DNA of 64,000 bases, from positions 97,073-161,072 of the forward strand of contig NW_025939765.1 in assembly GCF_000764305.2 (NCBI RefSeq), given 5' to 3'. Of the stretch, positions 57,660 through 64,000 are shown in pieces; position 1 is the stretch's first letter, and the number at the start of each line of letters is the position of its first letter. The notes beneath the pieces are model-generated. The model worked only from the letters and a program-made list of their open reading frames with translations, was not told the DNA's origin and ran no database searches. This stretch comes from Hyalella azteca. Lineage: Eukaryota; Arthropoda; Malacostraca; Amphipoda; Hyalellidae. A program made the translations under genes and the position numbers.

Positions 57660-58075
57660 TTTATAACGAACTAGTGTGTCCTGACAACAAACTAGTACAG
57701 TATGTCCTAACAGCGAACTAATATATGTCCTAACAGCGAACTAATATATGTCCTAACAGCGAACTAATATATGTCCTAACAGCGAACTAGTATGTCCTAA
57801 CAGCGAAGTAGTATGTCCTAACAGCAAACTAGTATGTCCTAACAGCAAACTAGTATATGTCCTAACAGCGAACTAACCCCAAGCTATAAGCTCTCAGGCC
57901 CAACGGTCATCCATCTGGCAGACCTGCGGCTTCAAGTCCACTCCAAGTGGACACCCTGCAAAGAAAGAAGAAGAAGAAGAACAGCGAACTAGTATGTCCT
58001 AACAGCGAACTAGTATGTCCTAACAGCGAACTAGTATGTCCTAACAGCGAACTAGTATGTCCTAACAGCGAATGT
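57660..58075. repeat. 21-bp satellite array, interrupted by an insertion
   Basis: GTCCTAACAGCGAACTAGTA and 21-23-bp variants, about 13 units, split by a foreign segment at 57876-57979. A lone unit occurs at 54293. Confidence 0.92.
57876..57979 (+). mobile_element. Short retroposed insert with (GAA)n tail inside the satellite
   Basis: A 104-bp segment of unrelated sequence ending AAAGAAAGAAGAAGAAGAAG, flanked by AACAGCGAACTA on both sides (57864-57875 and 57980-57991). It contains GGCTTCAAGTCC, similar to a Pol III B box. A SINE-like or LINE-tail insertion is likely. The flanking repeats could also be two satellite units by chance. Confidence 0.65.
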
Positions 58076-58861
58076 GTCACACTAGCTGCATTCGGTGCCC
58101 GGAACTGCTGCACGATGTGATTACGCTGGCTTTGAGACTGCAATCGATTGCATCTCGCAGCAGCGTATTTACGAAGATATAAGTGAACTGCTACATGGCG
58201 GTCTGTTCACATTATTTAAGTTAGTCTTGGAGTCGAAATCTTCCTAAATATGAACATCAGAACGACTGTATTTCTTATGGTACATTTGAATTACCAATCA
58301 AAACAAATTCGTTATCCGTAACTCATTTTTAACTTAGTTCTGCTTGCATTGTTTTCACCGGATAATCTTTTAAACAATAAATATGATGCCCGTAACTATT
58401 AATTAAGTTATTAGATGCTTAACACTAAGGTCCGCAGCGTGTAATGTGTGGGACGCGACGCGACGTAACAAATATTACGGTTTAAATAATTTTTAATTAG
58501 TTCAGATAAATTAAATTTTTGCCTCATGCAATTGCTAATACAAAGACATATAATTTCGTTTGATATATACGTACATGTGACTAAAGCTTTCGTACTGTCA
58601 TGTGTTATGTTTAACATTCAGTAGTATGTTTTATTTGAGCGACAAAAACTTAATTTCGTAGATTACAGTATAACTTTACGCCCTTATTTTACAGAGAGAA
58701 TATGATTCATAATTAAATATCCTGGTAACCTTTTAATGGAACTCGTGTTATGAGCGTTCAGTCTTTATTACCGAGACATATAAACTTGTGCATCAATTTA
58801 AGCTCAGTCAGGTAGGAGTAACTAAAAATGAAAAAAAAAAACATTTTTATAAATAATGTTC
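58076..58861. other. Spacer; no gene seen
   Basis: AT-rich and without recognised features. Confidence 0.35.
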
Positions 58862-59065
58862 ACTGTAGATAAGCGTTCACTAGATAAGCCATTCCTAGAT
58901 ATAAGCCATTCCTAGATATAAGCCATTCCTATAGATAAGCCATTCCTAGCTTATCACTAGATAAGCCATTCCATTCACTGTAGATAAGCGTTCACTAGAT
59001 AAGCCATTCCGTTCACTAGATAAGCCATCCCTTCCCTATCATAAGATAAGCGTTCACTTAGATAA
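58862..59065. repeat. Irregular short tandem repeat of AGATAAGC units
   Basis: Many spaced copies of TAGATAAGCCATTCC and AGATAAGCGTTCACT, with variable order. Confidence 0.8.
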
Positions 59066-60187
59066 GCGTGCAGTCTTTATTACCGAGATAAATAAACTTG
59101 TGCACCAATTTAAGCTCAGTCAGGTAGGAGTATTGGAGCATCAGATTAGCAAATGAACTTCTTTGTGTTCCTGCGGTGAATTTATCTGATCTTTATTGTG
59201 GTGTGGTGGCAAGGATGCGTTCACTGTATCACTCAGAAAATATAATGGGTCATGCTGTCTAAATAGTGACTCTCCTAATGCACATGATGCGTCCTTGTAT
59301 ACGTCTGTCCAAACTGGGTGAGGATGACCCACGCAACTGATATTACTTCAGTAATAATTAAATAATTAACAGTTATGACGGATGTCGTACGTGCAAGAAT
59401 ATTGGCAACAATAAGTTAGTTGACATCACTCTTTGGTTTAAAGTAAATTATTTGTATGCGTTTTGCTTCAATTTCCTTTGAATGATGCCGTACTTCCTTT
59501 AATTAAAGGGTATTCATACACAGCTTGCAGATTAATGAAACACCAAGCATTGCCACAATGAATGGTAAATAAATTATTGTTCAATCAAGGAATGCATGTT
59601 CAAGACTTGATATCTATTAAATTTACGGTTATGTTTTATAAAAAGTTTCCCTGTGGAGGGAAATTTGTGACGACTTTCTGCTGGCATGATTGTCGGCCGG
59701 AAGAGCAGCCGTTCTCATGAGCTTCTTATAAGTCTGCAGTTCTTCGATTAAATCGATCACAAGAAACTCGATTGAATTCCGCGGCCTGTTTTTCCTGACA
59801 CGAGTTAACCATTGACGCCCGAACTTCCCTTGCCTTCTGTGTTATAGGTAGCGACGTCATGACATGAAACTTAATTTGTCCGAACGCTTCGTGAACAGTA
59901 AATTTGAATTTGAATATACGAGCGATTCAATAGAGTTAAACGCTTTTTAAATCAATCATGGAGGTATTTTCCTTTGTACAAGGCGTTTTCTGGCGATTTC
60001 AAATTTATGTTTTCTCAGCACTGGAGATTTATATCCTGCAGAGGTGTTCTAGTTTCACACCGCATCCATACGCGTCCATATAAGTTATTTATCACAGCGC
60101 TCTCTCTCTGTTATGCAAATTTTATCTTTATACCACCATCTTCTTTGTGTGGTAGTCGATGTCTAATAAATTAACAAGATTATCCTT
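59066..60187. other. Spacer; no gene seen
   Basis: 59071-59132 repeats part of 58765-58820 (CAGTCTTTATTACCGAGA and AAGCTCAGTCAGGTAGGAGT), so the satellite sits between two copies of one flank. No gene seen. Confidence 0.45.
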
Positions 60188-60237
60188 CATATGATCAGTA
60201 TATGGGCCTTGTCTACGGTCCATATACTGATCATATG
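60188..60237. repeat. Perfect 18-bp-arm hairpin
   Basis: CATATGATCAGTATATGG at 60188-60205 pairs exactly with 60220-60237; 14-base loop. Confidence 0.9.
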
Positions 60238-60584
60238 AATAGCTATATTTTCTGCTATTTAAGAAACGCATACAATCCGATAATTATTATTCATTTCTAT
60301 TCATTCTGTGTGGAAAGCGTTCTTCTTTCTTTCGGCCGCCTGCCATTCAGTGTACTTCGATACGCAGGCCAACATTCTCATGAAGATATACGCTTGACGC
60401 GCAACAATTAAATTGACTGTGCATAATCAAATCATCATTTCATCTCTACGCCAGGCCATCGGCAGGAACTGGAGCCGCACCATCAAATTACCCCTACGTA
60501 ACGTTCACCTAACGTTCAAAGTACACGTAATGTTCCAAGTATGTTTAAAGGCTGATTTGTCGTCTGTGATAATAATACTAATGA

Positions 60585-60850
60585 TAATAATAGTAATAAT
60601 AATAAAGGTTTCAGCGTTTATCGGGCCATAGGCCTATCGCCGATTTTTACCATCGCAGAACATTCACAGCTTGTTGCGTTCTCGAACAAGCAACTCACTG
60701 CTCAAATTTTGCTGTGTTTAACGGCCCGGGCTCCATTCTGACCAGAAACTGACGCACAGAGCTGGGATCGAACCCGCGCCTCTCTGCTCCAATCCTGGTA
60801 CTCTGAACTGTAACTACTGGGCCACCCTACCTAGCCACTGGGCCATGATA
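60585..60850 (-). mobile_element. tRNA-derived SINE, copy 3
   Basis: Minus strand; (AAT)n tail at 60568-60603 and B box GGTTCGATCC near 60768. Same family as 31391-31677. Confidence 0.85.
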
Positions 60851-60927
60851 GGTGGTTTAAATTAAAGAAAAAAAAAACATCCATGCGTCAACTTCAATAG
60901 CCTGGAAGCTGGATGAAACGTGCACAT

Positions 60928-61107
60928 GGCCTCCTTGCCGATTCTGATCAGAAACTGACGCACAGAGCTGGGATCGAATCCGCACCTCTCCGTGCCAATC
61001 CTGGTAGTACTCTGAACTTTAACTACTGGGCCACCCTACCTAGCCACTGGGCCACCTTCCCAACCACTGGGCCATGATAGGTGGTTTAAATTAAAGAAAA
61101 AAAAACA
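60928..61107 (-). mobile_element. SINE head, partial tandem duplicate
   Basis: Repeats the head half of the neighbouring SINE together with its outer flank (ATGATAGGTGGTTTAAATTA and an A-run), found at both 60846-60883 and 61074-61107. This is a local duplication, not an independent insertion. Its B box has changed (GGATTCGATCC). Confidence 0.75.
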
Positions 61108-61270
61108 GTCAGTAATTGGCTGACATAGTTATGAACAATTTTTGACTGTGCTGCCTCTGATTGTTGACTCGCAGCCTCTGGATGCTCCACGGTAGAGGAA
61201 CGAACAAGATCGCGTCCTTATGACCTTACCTTATGACTTTATGATGAGTTTAGGACGTCGTAGTCCACGG
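61108..61270. other. Short spacer; no gene seen
   Basis: No recognised feature. Confidence 0.3.
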
Positions 61271-61345
61271 TCACGCTGATGCGCCGCCTTCGTCGTCCTC
61301 CGTCTCCGAGTCGTCGTCGGATGTAACGTTGGGCGTGTTCACAGC
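61271..61345 (-). CDS. Possible C-terminal exon with acidic tail
   Basis: Minus strand, after a CGCAG acceptor-like site: an open frame reading NTPNVTSDDDSETEDDEGGA and a TGA at 61273-61271. Acidic Ser/Asp/Glu tails are common protein ends and the stretch is GC-rich, but the acceptor lacks a pyrimidine tract and no upstream exon was found. Weak call. Confidence 0.25.
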   Translation of the reverse strand, partial: AVNTPNVTSDDDSETEDDEGGASA

Positions 61346-61623
61346 ACCTGCGTCTTCACACCTGCACTCAGGCTGGTCACGGACCCGAACGCATGAAGAA
61401 ATTAACGTGCCAATTAGGATGACTTGCAATGGCTATTGTGTTAGTTTGTATGGCGACACAATGCAGTTGTTATGGTGTGCGACCTGGGCAGACGAGGAGG
61501 AATGTCTTGTAACCATGGCGAAGTGTTGCGCCACGGCATGCAGACAACCGAGCAAGAGCGAGGCTGTCTGTAAATGCGACAACCTGAGTTGCTATTCACG
61601 ACATGATTTATTTCAACATTTTA

Positions 61624-62364
61624 CAGTGGGGGGAAATAAATATTCGTACACTTGAAAAATCGTATTTTAATGTATGTAAGTACACAAACTTAACAGGAAA
61701 AGTGATTTAAATTATAAGGTGTTGGTAACATATCACTTATAGATGGTAGGATGAATGCTGCAAACTACCAGAGCATCCTGGAAAATAATTTGACGACTTC
61801 TGTTGAGAAACTAGAGCTACCTGGTGATTGGATTTTCCAGCAGGATAACGATCCTAAGCATACTGCAAGATCCACAAAGAAATGGTTCGCTGATAGATAT
61901 GTACACGTTATGGAATGGCCAAGCCAGTCGCCGGACTTAAATCCGATTGAAAATTTGTGGCGGTATTTGAAGATTCAAATTAAGAAAAGGTCCCCAACAA
62001 ACATTGAGAATCTTAAGGTGGTGTGCCAAGAAGAATGGTATAAAATACCAGTCAGCATCTGCAAATCATTGGTCGAGACGTATAGAAATAGACTGGTGTC
62101 TGTTGAGCTGAATAAAGGGTATTCAACCATGTATTAAATTAAAATAATGCGGATTTATTGTTTTCTACGAATACTTTTTTCACCTCGAAAAGTGAACATG
62201 TTGCATTGTTTTTTGTTGCATTGAGATTTAATTTCTTTTGATAGTATTTTTGAATACTATGCGTCTCTATACATAATTTAAATCACTTTTCCTGTTAAGT
62301 TTGTGTACTTACATACATTAAAATACGATTTTTCAAGTGTACGAATATTTATTTCCCCCCACTG
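61624..62364 (+). mobile_element. Tc1-type transposon, internal-deletion derivative
   Basis: Terminal inverted repeats of about 92 bp, identical as far as can be read (CAGTGGGGGGAAATAAATAT at both ends, to AAGTGATTTAAATTAT inward), flanked by TA (61622-61623 and 62365-62366). The 741-bp unit encloses only the 3' half of a transposase (61751-62137), so it cannot move without help. Identity of the arms points to recent activity. Confidence 0.95.
61751..62137 (+). pseudogene. Tc1 transposase, C-terminal half only
   Basis: 128 codons from an internal Met. It contains FQQDNDPKHTA with the second catalytic Asp, and WPSQSPDLNPIENLWR with the catalytic Glu exactly 34 residues later (DD34E spacing). 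The N-terminal helix-turn-helix DNA-binding part and the first Asp are missing. The rest of the frame is uninterrupted to the stop at 62137. Confidence 0.92.
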
Positions 62365-63105
62365 TATAATAAATTAGGACCATCAAGCGTATGGACATAA
62401 TCTTCTATGCACTTGCGGACAGGGAATTAATAAATAATTCAAATGTTTACAGGATTAAAAGAAGCTTTGTTTTACAAAACTATTTAGTTCACAGAAACAC
62501 ATGTAAATATTTATTGACAGCCCGGAGTGAAATTCACAAGGAGGTCACTTCATCTTAGCGTTGGTCTTGCAAATTCCTGCGTAGTAACTCTGGCTTCTTA
62601 GTTAATGAGAATTCTGAAGGTGATTCCGTCATCGGCCGGAACATGCAGCGCATATCCAATGAGTTTTAGGAATAAATAAATGAATTTCCAACGAGCGAGA
62701 TCCTAAAAGTGGAGGACCTGCCGAATATAGTCGCTGCTTGAGCAAGGACGGTTCCATCAGGTAAAGTTGGATGTTGAAATCTGCCACTTAGTAATACACG
62801 CGTAGTTGACCCTCAAAATCACACGTCTATATCAAGGTTACAATTTTGTTTATTCATAGTTCCTTAAATGATCAAAGCTCAGTTTGCCATGCGACATAAA
62901 GCGCATTTCAAAGATGCAAGCATGGCTGATAGCACACATAATTCGACACTGTAGGGCCACATTTTTTTATTATCTGTCAATGTTAATAGTTATAGATGGC
63001 TATTAGGTAGTGCGAATTTGAATTCTATTTATTTATCTATTATATTCATGTCAACATTGATTTCAATTTCTGCGTTCATTATGCGTTTTGGATATGTAAC
63101 GTTAA
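62365..63105. other. Spacer; no gene seen
   Basis: AT-rich sequence. No recognised feature. Confidence 0.35.
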
Positions 63106-63612
63106 CGTGCACATGAGGGAGCCGTGCTGCGCGGCGCACGAGAGAGCCGTGCTGCGCGGCGCACGAGGGAGCCGTGCTGCGCGGCGCACGAGGGAGCCGT
63201 GCTGCGCGGCGCACGAGAAAGCCGTGCTGCGCAGCGCACGAGGGAGCCGTGCTGCGCGGCGCACGAGGGAGCCGTGCTGCGCGGTGCACGAGGGAGCCGT
63301 GCTGCGCGGTGCACGAGGGAGCCGTGCTGCGCGGTGCACGAGGGAGCCGTGCTGCGCAGCGCACGAGGGAGCCGTGCTGCGCGGTGCACGAGGGAGCCGT
63401 GCTGTGCGGCGCACGAGGGAGCCGTGCTGCGCGGCGCACGAGGGAGCCGTGCTGCGCGGCGCACGAGGGAGCCGTGCTGCGCGGTGCACGAGGGAGCCGT
63501 GCTGCGCAGCGCACGAGGGAGCCGGGCTGCGCGGTGCACGAGGGAGCCGTGCTGCGCGGCGCACGAGGGAGCCGTGCTGCGCGGCGCACAAGGGAGCCGT
63601 GCTGCGCGGTAT
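63106..63612. repeat. GC-rich 25-bp satellite, about 20 units
   Basis: Units of GAGGGAGCCGTGCTGCGCGG plus CGCAC, with GGCGCAC/GGTGCAC/AGCGCAC variants, about 75 percent G+C in an AT-rich region. 25 is not a multiple of 3 and the unit has no stop codon on either strand in any frame, so six frames of 170-211 codons appear open. They are a property of the repeat and not genes. Confidence 0.95.
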
Positions 63613-64000
63613 GTACAGACACGCGCAGCAAACAGCAAGCGCGTGCTGGGATCGCCGCGCTCATGTCTGCTGTTAACGGAGCAGCTGAGAGTTCATATAT
63701 ATTTTTCTTAGTCTTGTTTGATGTGAGCGGCTCAACGCTATGAAATTAATTTAATATATTATTTACAATGCTATATATGCATGGTTCTGCATTGATTGGA
63801 GCAGCACGGAGATCTCGTAAGATTCATTTACTTGTAAAAACATTCAAATAGCCTTTATTTCACGGACTAATTATATTAATCTTTGCTGATGCTGCGGAAA
63901 GTGGTTGGTGCAACGAGCTCATCAAATTCTGCATGCTGCATTTGTAGTGAATAGTTTATATTGTTATTCTCAGGTCAACTTATGAATGGAGTATTAGGTT
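63613..64000. other. Window end; no gene seen
   Basis: AT-rich flank of the satellite. No recognised feature. Confidence 0.3.

Noticed and set aside
63029..63743. Long overlapping ORFs on both strands
   Set aside because: They are created by a stop-free 25-bp satellite; six frames are open and none has a motif.

Overview
This 64-kb window is nuclear DNA from an invertebrate, most likely an arthropod. It has spliced genes with GT-AG introns and AATAAA signals, AT-rich spacers, many kinds of transposon debris, and a short TTAGG run (the usual arthropod telomere unit). A crustacean is plausible from the CR1-like and SINE content, but the species cannot be named from sequence alone. There are no bacterial operons, rRNA genes, stand-alone tRNA genes or CRISPR arrays.

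Four spliced gene models were assembled by joining exons in phase at visible splice sites. (1) + strand, 8832-14935: a UBOX5/RNF37-type U-box plus RING ubiquitin ligase, five exons, 540 aa. (2) - strand, 21050-17240: a BTB domain protein with four C2H2 fingers, four exons, 528 aa, convergent with UBOX5. (3) - strand, 24326-23019: a 213-aa coiled-coil protein of unrecognised family, four exons. (4) - strand, 39724-37643: a SWEET (SLC50) sugar transporter, four exons, 224 aa. Weaker candidates are a C2H2 finger/coiled-coil gene at about 2456-5084 with tandemly duplicated exons and a frame-breaking 71-bp duplication, a small secreted-peptide gene at 26457-26245, and isolated exons at 29042-28814, 44965-45029, 46322-46647 and 61345-61271.

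Layout. 1-2.2 kb: a decayed Jockey-type Gag ORF and a SINE. 2.4-5.2 kb: the zinc-finger exon cluster. 5.2-8.8 kb: no intact gene. 8.8-21 kb: UBOX5 and the BTB-ZF gene, with MITEs in introns. 22.6-24.4 kb: interstitial TTAGG and the coiled-coil gene. 24.7-31.7 kb: decayed ORFs, the secreted-peptide candidate, a minisatellite, a Harbinger-like MITE and a SINE. 32.6-37.6 kb: a CR1-like LINE tail and spacer. 37.6-39.8 kb: the SWEET gene. 40-64 kb: mostly mobile and repetitive DNA, including a nested insertion, CR1-like tails, two hAT-type MITEs, a 59-bp-arm inverted repeat, several minisatellites, a short element inserted into one of them, a Tc1 deletion derivative with 92-bp terminal repeats and a GC-rich 25-bp satellite.

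The four solid genes have no obvious shared pathway; this looks like ordinary gene order, not a cluster. The least ordinary signals are the duplicated exon cassette at 2.4-4.3 kb, the duplicated promoter plus start codon around a MITE at 26.4-27.3 kb, and the datable transposon insertions with intact target-site duplications.
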